Positions 1-5,660 of a DNA stretch of 15,753 bases are shown piece after piece (position 1 is the stretch's first letter; the number at the start of each line of letters is the position of its first letter). The stretch comes from Bacteroidota bacterium (GTDB lineage: Bacteria > Bacteroidota > Bacteroidia > Flavobacteriales_D > JABDKJ01). The notes beneath the pieces were generated by a model. It saw only the letters and a program-made list of their open reading frames with translations, was not told the DNA's origin and searched no databases. Where the stretch lies: contig JAQCAN010000031.1 in the NCBI GenBank assembly GCA_027621335.1, forward strand, positions 1 through 15,753, read 5' to 3'. The translations under genes were made by a program, and so were the position numbers.

Positions 1-156
1 TGGAAGCAGATGAAGGCCTTGTGCATGAATAACCTTATCTGCGGCTGAGTGAGGGTCATTGGGTGGAAATGAGATGAGGCCATTCTCTATCCAAATATCC
101 TTCACTTCAGATCGACCTTCATTGATGACCGTGGCTCCTTTGATCAGCGTTCTCAT
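1..156 (-). CDS. Dihydroorotase-like amidohydrolase, N-terminal fragment (runs off the left edge)
   Basis: Only the first 52 codons are present, starting from ATG at 156-154 and reading leftwards out of the window. The translation begins MRTLIKGATVINEGRSEVKD and continues with an IWIENGLI segment and a KVIHAQGLHLLP segment. That pattern (short beta strand, 'I.NG.I' turn, then 'VI.A.G..LLP') is the usual N-terminal beta-sandwich of dihydroorotase and related cyclic amidohydrolases, which in the pyrimidine pathway close carbamoyl-aspartate to dihydroorotate. The metal-binding HxH motif would lie just beyond the edge, so catalytic competence cannot be judged. The start overlaps the stop of the upstream mannosyltransferase gene in an ATGA tetranucleotide, which suggests translational coupling. 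From memory, this gene pair is recurrent in Flavobacteria, which favours dihydroorotase over allantoinase or hydantoinase. Confidence 0.62.
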   Translation of the reverse strand, partial: MRTLIKGATVINEGRSEVKDIWIENGLISFPPNDPHSAADKVIHAQGLHLLP

Positions 157-884
157 TGTACTGCAGGAACTAGGTGTTTCAATGAGCGCATCTTCCAGAC
201 CCCGAACACCGCTTCTTTGAAGATGGCAGTGCTCATTTTGGAGGTGCCTTTCTCCCTGTCTTTGAAAGTAATCGGGACTTCAGTGATTTTATATCCGGCC
301 AATGATGTGGAATATTTCATGGCAATCTGGAAAGCATAGCCAACATAGGTGATCGTATCGAAGTCAATCTGCTCCAGCACCTTCCGTTGGTAGCACTTGA
401 AACCGGCTGTTGGGTCTTTGACATCCATACCGAGTATGATGCGGACATAAAGGGAAGCCCCATAACTTATGAGGACTCTTAGCCAAGGCCAATCTTTCAC
501 CTTTCCACCTTTGACGTAGCGGGACCCTACACTCAGACCGGCCCCATTGCGGCAGGCCTTTTCAAGTCGAGTCAGGTCCTCAGGGTCATGGGAAAAGTCG
601 GCATCCATCTCAAAGAGGAGGTCATAATTTCCATGCTCCAACCCCCAATCGAATCCAGCGAGATAAGCCTTGCCCAAGCCAGCTTTTCCAGACCGTTCTA
701 AGAGATGCACCCTTCCTTGATGAAGGGGGATGAGTTCCTTGACCAAATCAGCTGTTCCGTCAGGAGATGCATCATCCACTATGAGCACATGGTAATCATC
801 TGACTGTGCAAGGGCAGCTACAATGATGTCCTGGACATTCTCGGCTTCATTAAAAGTGGGTATGATGATGAGGGAATTGGCCAA
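153..884 (-). CDS. Polyprenol monophosphomannose synthase (GT2, DPM1-like)
   Basis: This 243-residue glycosyltransferase family 2 enzyme should transfer mannose (or another hexose) from a nucleotide sugar to a polyprenyl phosphate at the inner face of the cytoplasmic membrane, supplying a lipid-linked donor for envelope or protein glycosylation. Visible motifs are IIIPTFNEAEN at residues 6-16, DDASPDGT at 37-44, the DxD-bearing MDADFSHDP at 93-101, a DPTAGFKCY block in the middle and KDREKGTSKMS near the C-terminus, all as in DPM1-type synthases. No C-terminal transmembrane pair is present, so this is the short, peripheral form. The start is TTG at 884-882. An in-frame TAA lies upstream and no ATG lies between, and homologues also begin a few residues before IIPT. 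The stop overlaps the ATG of the following dihydroorotase-like gene by four bases. Substrate specificity is inferred. Confidence 0.9.
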   Translation of the reverse strand: MANSLIIIPTFNEAENVQDIIVAALAQSDDYHVLIVDDASPDGTADLVKELIPLHQGRVHLLERSGKAGLGKAYLAGFDWGLEHGNYDLLFEMDADFSHDPEDLTRLEKACRNGAGLSVGSRYVKGGKVKDWPWLRVLISYGASLYVRIILGMDVKDPTAGFKCYQRKVLEQIDFDTITYVGYAFQIAMKYSTSLAGYKITEVPITFKDREKGTSKMSTAIFKEAVFGVWKMRSLKHLVPAVQ

Positions 885-936
885 GAAGCGAAAAATTTTA
901 TGAGGAGCGAAGATAGGATTATGGTAAATAACCGTG

Positions 937-1004
937 AATTAGTCGAATACATCCTGAGATGTAAAGAAAATATGTTCCTTTGCTCCAAATTTCAAGGACT
1001 AATT
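937..1004. repeat. 8-bp inverted repeat flanking a divergent intergenic region
   Basis: AATTAGTC at 937-944 is perfectly complemented by GACTAATT at 997-1004. The centre lies near 970, between the divergently transcribed mannosyltransferase and lipoprotein genes, and the pair brackets the putative -7 box at 975-982. A small hairpin, ACATC-CTGA-GATGT, also lies inside it at 949-962. It could be an operator pair or simply chance in AT-rich DNA; no regulator is known. Confidence 0.3.
975..982 (+). promoter_or_regulatory. Possible Bacteroidota -7 box for the repeat lipoprotein gene
   Basis: TTCCTTTG differs by one base from the TAnnTTTG consensus used by the primary sigma factor of Bacteroidota. 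It lies about 40 nt before the ATG at 1022. No convincing -33 TTG is present at the expected distance, so this is a tentative call. Confidence 0.28.
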
Positions 1005-1021
1005 TACCAATACAAGAACGC

Positions 1022-1351
1022 ATGAGAAAGTTAAGTACTGTTTTCGTTATCGCTTTGGCTGCATTTGCCTTCACTTCATGTGGAGAGGCAACAGACAAAG
1101 CCACTGATGCTATGGAGGATGTTGCAGGTGATGCAATGGACACTGCTGGCGATGCAATGGAGGATGCTACTGATGGAGTTATGGAAGCTGCTGATGGAGC
1201 TATGGAAGCTGCTGAGGGTGCTATGGATGCAGCTGGAGAGGCTGTTGATGCGGCTGGAGAAGCTGTTGATGCGGCTGGAGAAGCGGTCAAAGAAGCTGCT
1301 AGCGACATGAAAGAAGGCGCTGAAAAGGCGGCTGATAAAGTGAAGAATTAA
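1022..1351 (+). CDS. Small Ala/Glu/Asp-rich lipoprotein with heptad repeats
   Basis: This 109-residue protein starts at ATG 1022. An upstream in-frame ATG at 980 would bury the signal peptide and is less likely. Residues 1-19 form a lipoprotein signal peptide (MRK followed by a hydrophobic core and FTS), with the lipidated cysteine at residue 20. The rest is about eleven consecutive seven-residue units, such as AGDAMDT, AADGAME, AAEGAMD and AAGEAVD, ending in a Lys-rich tail EGAEKAADKVKN. The period implies one long amphipathic alpha helix or coiled coil, acidic in the repeats and basic at the end, anchored in a membrane by lipid. The type resembles small Ala-rich lipoproteins and LEA- or apolipoprotein-like stress and envelope proteins, but I recognise no named family. 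The gene is monocistronic, divergent from the mannosyltransferase, and ends at a strong terminator. Function unknown. Confidence 0.8.
   Translation: MRKLSTVFVIALAAFAFTSCGEATDKATDAMEDVAGDAMDTAGDAMEDATDGVMEAADGAMEAAEGAMDAAGEAVDAAGEAVDAAGEAVKEAASDMKEGAEKAADKVKN
1082..1312 (+). repeat. Degenerate 21-bp tandem repeat inside the lipoprotein gene
   Basis: The coding sequence after the lipobox cysteine has a 21-nt period. The last copies are nearly identical: 1229-1249, 1250-1270 and 1271-1291 share the core GCTGGAGA(G/A)GC, and the first two share GCTGTTGAT. Earlier copies (for example 1127-1147 onward, with GATGCAATGGA) are more diverged. This fits growth by unit duplication at the 3' side and makes copy number variation between strains likely. 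Confidence 0.75.
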
Positions 1352-1376
1352 GATTCTTCGTCTTAAGAAAATCAAG

Positions 1377-1408
1377 ACCCTCATCCTTCTGGGATGGGGG
1401 TTTTTTTA
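1377..1408 (+). terminator. Rho-independent terminator of the lipoprotein gene
   Basis: The stem arms are ACCCTCATCC (1377-1386) and GGATGGGGGT (1392-1401), giving ten pairs with one G-U wobble. The loop is TTCTG, and a run of seven T (1401-1407) follows. It sits 25 nt after the stop codon. The opposing pseudogene ends at 1432, so the structure also separates the two convergent units. Confidence 0.88.
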
Positions 1409-1431
1409 TTGTCTAAAGTTGAGAAGGGGTT

Positions 1432-1929
1432 TCACCGTAGCAGTGTCACTGTTCCCCGATACTCCCTCGGTTAGGCCTCCCCGAAGACGTTCATCGTGAT
1501 AAGCCAATGATATACGCCTTGAGGATTCTCTGCTCCTCTTTCACTTTCTCCGCTCCAAGGCTTTTCTAGCTCATTGGACTCGAAGACCATGACCCCTTTT
1601 CGGTCGAAGACTTGAAGGCTATAGTTGCTGACATATTCCTGCCCATCCACTACAGCAGAGAACTCTGAATTCAAATCATCCTCATTCGGGGTAAAACCGG
1701 TGGGTACCCAAACCTTCACATTGTTCGAAATTTCAATGTCCTTGCATAAAGTGTCAAGACAGCCGTCCTCGCTAGTCACGATAAGGCAGAACTCATAGAA
1801 GTCAGGCCGGGGAACATCCAATGGTAAAGTGCTAGAAACACCTTGTCCAATGCTCTCACCATCCAAGAACCACTCAGCGGCATGCAGCCCCTCAGACGTG
1901 CTGATGGCCTGAAATAAGGTGTCATCCAT
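1432..1929 (-). pseudogene. 3' remnant of a T9SS (CHU_C/type B sorting domain) surface protein, interrupted by an in-frame stop
   Basis: The open part, 1929-1471, encodes 152 residues. Residues 1-70 look like the end of a PKD/Ig-like domain (HAAEWFLDGESIG, then EFCLIVTSEDGCLDT). Residues 73-149 match the C-terminal sorting domain of type IX secreted gliding/adhesion proteins: VWVPTGFTPNEDDLNSEF, YSLQVFDRKGVMVFES, W.GE and PQGVYHWLI. A TAA at 1473-1471 stops the frame right after NVFGEA. Reading on in the same frame gives PREYRGTVTLLR and then TGA at 1434-1432, which is exactly the conserved 'Y.GTVTL(I/L)R-stop' ending of this domain. The 5' side is also broken: no signal peptide, an in-frame TGA 30-odd nt upstream inside hutU, and only 23 nt between the hutU stop and this ATG. 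Such proteins normally have hundreds to thousands of residues. A sequencing or assembly error at the stop is the main alternative. Confidence 0.72.
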
Positions 1930-1952
1930 TGGAGCTGAGAAAAGGGAGAGTG

Positions 1953-3968
1953 TTATTGGTCAGTCAAAAGGGAGTCGTCAACCATGGAGGGTAATGTCAC
2001 CTTGAGAAGAGGCTCTTCTCGCATGGCTCGTTTGATGGCATGGATGGCGCCTTCATTCCTCGCCCAACTTCTTCTGGCTATGCCGTTGTTCACATCCCAA
2101 TGGAGCATGGATTTCAATCGTCTGTGGCTGTCTTCATCTCCAGTGAGCACCATTCCGAAGCCTCCGTTAATGACTTCACCCCAGCCTACTCCACCACCAT
2201 TGTGAAGACTGACCCATGTGGCTCCGCGGAAGCTATCGCCAACGAAATTCTGTACTGCCATGTCCGCAGTGAATCTAGATCCATCATAGATGTTACTGGT
2301 CTCTCGATATGGAGAATCGGTCCCGCTTACGTCATGGTGGTCACGACCTAGGACTACTGGTCCTTTCAATCTTCCATCTCCTATAGCCTTGTTGAAGGCT
2401 TCCGCAATCTTGATGCGTCCGTTGGCATCGGCATAGAGAATCCGCGCTTTGGATCCCACTACCAATCTATTGGCCTTGGCACTGCGGATCCATTTGATGT
2501 TATCTAGTAATTGTTGCTTGATCTCCTCCTCAGCATCAAGGCTCATATCCTCAAGGACCAAGGCCGCCATCTCATCAGTGAGGTCCAGGTCCTCATCCTG
2601 CCCTGAGGCACAGACCCAGCGAAAGGGCCCGAAACCGTAGTCGAAGCACATGGGACCCATGATATCCTGAACGTAGCTAGGATATCTGAATTCCTTGGAC
2701 CCGGCACCTCCAATATCGGCACCAGCGCGAGCTGATTCCAATAAGAAGGCATTCCCATAATCGAAGAAATACATGCCTTGAGCGGTAAGAGTGTTGATGG
2801 CGGTCACCTGTCTTCGGAGTGATTCTTTCACCTTCACTTTGAAGGTCTGTGGATCCTTGACCATGAGTTCATTGGACTCCTCATAACTGAGTCCCACGGG
2901 GTAATATCCCCCAGCCCATGGATTGTGTAGTGAGGTCTGGTCACTACCCAAGTCCACGTGTACGCCTGAGGCAGCCATCTTCTCCCAAAGGTCCACGATG
3001 TTTCCGAGATAGGCATATGAGCGGGCTTCTTTTCCAGTTCTTGACTCTTGGACTTTTTCCAGGAGTTCATCCAAGTCAGTTATGACTTCGTCCACCCAGC
3101 CTTGCGAGTGCCGCTTATAGGCCGCCTTTTCATTGATCTCTGCCGTGATGCTGATCACACCGGCTATGTTCCCGGCTTTGGGCTGCGCCCCGCTCATCCC
3201 TCCGAGACCCGAAGTGATGAATAATTTTCCTTCCGGAGAGGGGTCTTTAAGCATTCTACAGGCATTGAGCACCGTAATGGTCGTTCCATGGACGATTCCT
3301 TGAGGCCCTATGTACATATAGGATCCAGCCGTCATCTGGCCATACTGGGTCACGCCCATCGCATTGAAACGTTCCCAATCGTCCGGCTTGGAGTAGTTGG
3401 GGATCATCATGCCGTTGGTAACCACCACCCTTGGGGCATCTTTATGTGAGGGGAAAAGACCCATAGGGTGCCCTGAGTACATGACCAAGGTCTGTTCATC
3501 AGTCATCTCGCTGAGGTATTGCATGGTCAATCGATATTGGGCCCAATTCTGAAACACTCCACCGTTTCCTCCATAGGTGATAAGCTCATAAGGATGTTGG
3601 GCCACCTCTGGATCCAGATTATTCTGGATCATGAGCATGATGCCAGCGGCATGGATGCTCTTGGCCGGATACATATCGATGGGTCGGGCTCGCATAGGAC
3701 CTTCTGGTCTAAAACGGTACATATAGATCCGACCACATTCCTCCAATTCCGATCTGAATTCTGGAATCAATGCCTTGTGAAGTGTTGAAGGGAAATAACG
3801 GAGGGCATTCCTCAGAGCAAGCGTCTTCTCTTCATCGGATAGGAGATCCTTCCGCTTAGGGGCCCTACTGATGGAAATGTCCATCATTGGATGATCGGGC
3901 AATTTGGAAGGAATACCCTCGGTTAAGGATGTCTTGAATGATGCGATGTCTATGTCACTTGTAATCAT
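1953..3968 (-). CDS. hutU: Urocanate hydratase, long (eukaryote-like) form
   Basis: This 671-residue enzyme adds water to urocanate to give imidazolonepropionate, the second step of histidine degradation, using tightly bound NAD+ as an electrophile in the cytosol. Family hallmarks are IYMYRFRPEGPMRARPI (about residues 81-97), YGGNGGVFQNWAQY (132-145), VMYSGHPMGLFPS, YGQMTAGSYMYIGPQGIVHGT (about 209-229), the NAD-binding GLGGMSGAQPKA (254-265) and GPFRWVCASG in the C-terminal half. At 671 residues it matches the long class seen in animals and many Bacteroidota rather than the roughly 555-residue Pseudomonas/Bacillus form. Its ATG overlaps the stop of the upstream DUF5522-like gene in an ATGA, so the two are probably cotranslated. 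No hutH, hutI or formiminoglutamate gene is in the window, so the pathway must be completed elsewhere. Confidence 0.97.
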   Translation of the reverse strand: MITSDIDIASFKTSLTEGIPSKLPDHPMMDISISRAPKRKDLLSDEEKTLALRNALRYFPSTLHKALIPEFRSELEECGRIYMYRFRPEGPMRARPIDMYPAKSIHAAGIMLMIQNNLDPEVAQHPYELITYGGNGGVFQNWAQYRLTMQYLSEMTDEQTLVMYSGHPMGLFPSHKDAPRVVVTNGMMIPNYSKPDDWERFNAMGVTQYGQMTAGSYMYIGPQGIVHGTTITVLNACRMLKDPSPEGKLFITSGLGGMSGAQPKAGNIAGVISITAEINEKAAYKRHSQGWVDEVITDLDELLEKVQESRTGKEARSYAYLGNIVDLWEKMAASGVHVDLGSDQTSLHNPWAGGYYPVGLSYEESNELMVKDPQTFKVKVKESLRRQVTAINTLTAQGMYFFDYGNAFLLESARAGADIGGAGSKEFRYPSYVQDIMGPMCFDYGFGPFRWVCASGQDEDLDLTDEMAALVLEDMSLDAEEEIKQQLLDNIKWIRSAKANRLVVGSKARILYADANGRIKIAEAFNKAIGDGRLKGPVVLGRDHHDVSGTDSPYRETSNIYDGSRFTADMAVQNFVGDSFRGATWVSLHNGGGVGWGEVINGGFGMVLTGDEDSHRRLKSMLHWDVNNGIARRSWARNEGAIHAIKRAMREEPLLKVTLPSMVDDSLLTDQ

Positions 3969-4123
3969 GGGTGGCTATCGGAATATGGGCAGTGTTTACA
4001 GCTACTCTTGCAACAATATCCCCTTTTCAGGTGGTAAGCCTCAGTGAAGACCATGAGACCTCTCTCATTCAGATAGAAATCTTCTGGTTCTAAGGGACTG
4101 CGTGAAGGGTTTTGGTATTTCAT
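3965..4123 (-). CDS. Small Cys-rich DUF5522-like protein
   Basis: From ATG at 4123 this is 52 residues; a GTG at 4156 in the same frame would give 63. The conserved core begins at FYLNERG, well inside both, and the ATG leaves 41 nt to the divergent gene against 8 nt for the GTG, so I prefer the ATG. The protein reads FYLNERGLMVFTEAYHLKRG followed by YCCKSSCKHCPY, a CCxxxCxxC cluster. This is the pattern I associate with DUF5522, small proteins of unknown function in Bacteroidota and some other bacteria. The cysteines (37, 38, 42, 45 in the short form) suggest a zinc or iron-sulfur site, but that is inference. The stop overlaps the hutU start by four bases. A functional link to urocanase or histidine catabolism is possible but not shown. 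Confidence 0.72.
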   Translation of the reverse strand: MKYQNPSRSPLEPEDFYLNERGLMVFTEAYHLKRGYCCKSSCKHCPYSDSHP

Positions 4124-4164
4124 TGCTCTAAGCCCTGCGAATCTCGATATTTTCACCCAACGAA

Positions 4165-5097
4165 ATGGTCAACTGGTCACAAGGAATCGCTTCCAAGAAC
4201 ATGAAGGTGTCTCATCCGCTGCTCCTGGCAAAGGGTGTGGAACTGTTCGTGAAAAGAGAGGACCTTATTCACCCCGAGATTTCTGGAAACAAATGGAGGA
4301 AGTTGAAATATCACATGCTGGAGGCTCTGAAGGATTTGACTTGCAAAGGTCTTCTGACCAAAGGTGGCCCCTATTCCAACCACATTCTGGCCACGGCCTC
4401 CGCGGCTGCTTCTAGTGGATTGAATAGCAGAGCATTCATCAGGGGGGAGTGTATACTTCCCTTGAATCCCACTTTGAATAGGGCCAAGGAACTGGGTATG
4501 GAACTCAACTTTTTGGATAGGACGATCTTCCGAAAGCCTATAGAGGAATTGGCGGGGATGGAAGCCATGGATGGCTCATGGAGGCTCATCCCGGAGGGCG
4601 GAACAGATGCATTGGGCATCAAGGGTTGCATGGAGATCCTGACTGATTCGGATAGGCAGGACTTTGAAAGAGTAGCTGTGGCCCTAGGAACTGGCGGGAC
4701 TGCTGCAGGACTGTTATCCACTTTGGCCAAGGGGCAATCGCTCATGGTTTTCTCTGCTTTGAAAGGGCTTGATGTATCCAATACCTTAGGAGTGCTGTTG
4801 GGAAATGACCGCTTTCATCCTTTACGTGAACACCTGATCCCGATGGAAGATTACCATTTCGGAGGGTATGCGAAGATGGATGCTACGTTGCTTTCATTCA
4901 TCCGTGATTTCGAGCAGGAAACTGGAATTCCATTGGACCCTGTATACACGGCTAAGATGTTCTATGGCCTCTTCGACCAGATCGATAAAGGTTTGATTCC
5001 AAGAGGCTCTATAGTCTTGGCAATCCACACTGGAGGGCTGCAAGGAAGAAAAGGCATGGAAGAACGATTGGGCATCGACTTTTCAGCGAAAGCATAG
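4165..5097 (+). CDS. PLP-dependent ACC deaminase / D-cysteine desulfhydrase family enzyme
   Basis: This 310-residue fold-type II PLP enzyme belongs to the tryptophan synthase beta superfamily. The PLP lysine is in GNKWRKLKY (residues 41-49, Lys43), preceded by VKREDLIHP. GGPYSNH (67-73) carries the serine that faces the substrate in this family, PEGGTDALG (145-153) follows, and the phosphate-binding loop GTGGTAAG is at 177-184. Bacteroidota members are usually annotated as 1-aminocyclopropane-1-carboxylate deaminase. The SNH triad (rather than SNQ) and the short length are closer to D-cysteine desulfhydrase-like proteins, so the real substrate is uncertain. Start 4165 is the first ATG in frame; ATG at 4201 (MKVSHPLL) is a credible shorter start. 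The gene is divergent from the DUF5522-like gene and leads a run of three plus-strand genes. No clear promoter box is visible before it. Confidence 0.88.
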   Translation: MVNWSQGIASKNMKVSHPLLLAKGVELFVKREDLIHPEISGNKWRKLKYHMLEALKDLTCKGLLTKGGPYSNHILATASAAASSGLNSRAFIRGECILPLNPTLNRAKELGMELNFLDRTIFRKPIEELAGMEAMDGSWRLIPEGGTDALGIKGCMEILTDSDRQDFERVAVALGTGGTAAGLLSTLAKGQSLMVFSALKGLDVSNTLGVLLGNDRFHPLREHLIPMEDYHFGGYAKMDATLLSFIRDFEQETGIPLDPVYTAKMFYGLFDQIDKGLIPRGSIVLAIHTGGLQGRKGMEERLGIDFSAKA

Positions 5098-5102
5098 ATT
5101 TG
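5068..5102 (+). promoter_or_regulatory. Putative promoter of the lipoprotein gene at 5130
   Basis: TAGATTTG at 5095-5102 fits the TAnnTTTG -7 consensus exactly and includes the TAG stop of the preceding gene. A TTG at 5068-5070 lies 24 nt upstream, at the long end of the accepted spacing. It would give a leader of about 22 nt. The first bases fall in coding sequence, so chance cannot be excluded. Confidence 0.42.
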
Positions 5103-5129
5103 ACCCTATTCTTATAATACCTGAATGCC

Positions 5130-5567
5130 ATGATGAGGATTCTTTTTGTTTTGATAGTGCTTGCGTTCTCCTCCTGCCACCGTTCCAAGGATCTCAACCA
5201 GAGCCCAATACTACCAGAAGAAGTGAGCAGTCAGATTCCTGCCGTAATCACTGAGATGGGCTTTGCACGTGAGACGGATCCATGCCGTATCTATTCTCTC
5301 TTTGTTGAAGGAACCATACTGAACATCGGAATAGAGTATAGCGGGGGATGCAAGGAACATGCTTTCGAGCTCTACACAGATGGAGTCATCATGAAAAGCC
5401 TTCCCCCCAAGCAACGTTTCTTCCTCAAACATGATTCAGATAACGACATGTGCAAGTCTTTGGTAAGGGATACCCTCGTCTTTGACCTGAATGGAATTCG
5501 ACCTGCAGGCACAGAGCTAGTGGTGATTCTTGAGAGTTTCGATGACGAGGTGGGAGTTGTTTTTTGA
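5130..5567 (+). CDS. Putative lipoprotein of unknown function
   Basis: This is a 145-residue protein with a lipoprotein signal peptide: MMR, a hydrophobic stretch and FSSC, so the predicted lipidated cysteine is Cys16. A second ATG at 5133 is an equally good start. The mature part has no transmembrane segment and contains DPCRIYS (Cys52), YSGGCKEHAFEL (Cys74), LKHDSDNDMCKSL (Cys108) and ETLVFDL-like DTLVFDLNGIRP, ending in a short beta-rich tail. The GGC.EH...HD...D.C pattern reminds me of NigD-like and related small Bacteroidota lipoproteins, where the cysteines may pair or bind a ligand, but I cannot place it firmly. It lies between the PLP enzyme and the LysM glucosaminidase on the same strand, a neighbourhood I recall from other flavobacteria, so an envelope role is plausible. 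Confidence 0.78.
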   Translation: MMRILFVLIVLAFSSCHRSKDLNQSPILPEEVSSQIPAVITEMGFARETDPCRIYSLFVEGTILNIGIEYSGGCKEHAFELYTDGVIMKSLPPKQRFFLKHDSDNDMCKSLVRDTLVFDLNGIRPAGTELVVILESFDDEVGVVF

Positions 5568-5636
5568 CCTTCCATATCAACACTCTAATGTTGGTGCGTT
5601 GATAACTTGAGCTGGTGTCAAGGCTGGGGAGCAACT

Positions 5637-5644
5637 TAGCTTTG
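5637..5644 (+). promoter_or_regulatory. Putative -7 box before the glucosaminidase gene
   Basis: TAGCTTTG is an exact TAnnTTTG match, 16 nt before the ATG at 5661, in a 93-nt gap otherwise without genes. The nearest clean TTG (5607-5609) is 27 nt upstream, slightly too far, while GTG at 5615-5617 has ideal spacing. The leader would be only about 10 nt. Confidence 0.42.
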
Positions 5645-5660
5645 GAGACCACCGATTATC

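Noticed and set aside
919..1308. A 129-residue minus-strand frame rich in Ala/Ser/Pro repeats
   Set aside because: It is the antisense shadow of the 21-bp repeat lipoprotein gene; it has no family signature, and the plus-strand protein has a proper lipoprotein signal.
1432..4123. The idea that DUF5522, hutU and the sorting-domain fragment form a new secreted enzyme system
   Set aside because: hutU has no signal peptide, the sorting-domain frame is separate from hutU and broken at both ends, and decay explains it more simply.
5576..5603. Inverted repeats ATCAAC/GTTGAT and CAACA/TGTTG after the lipoprotein gene, considered as a terminator
   Set aside because: The stems are only 5-6 bp, they compete with each other, and no T-run follows.
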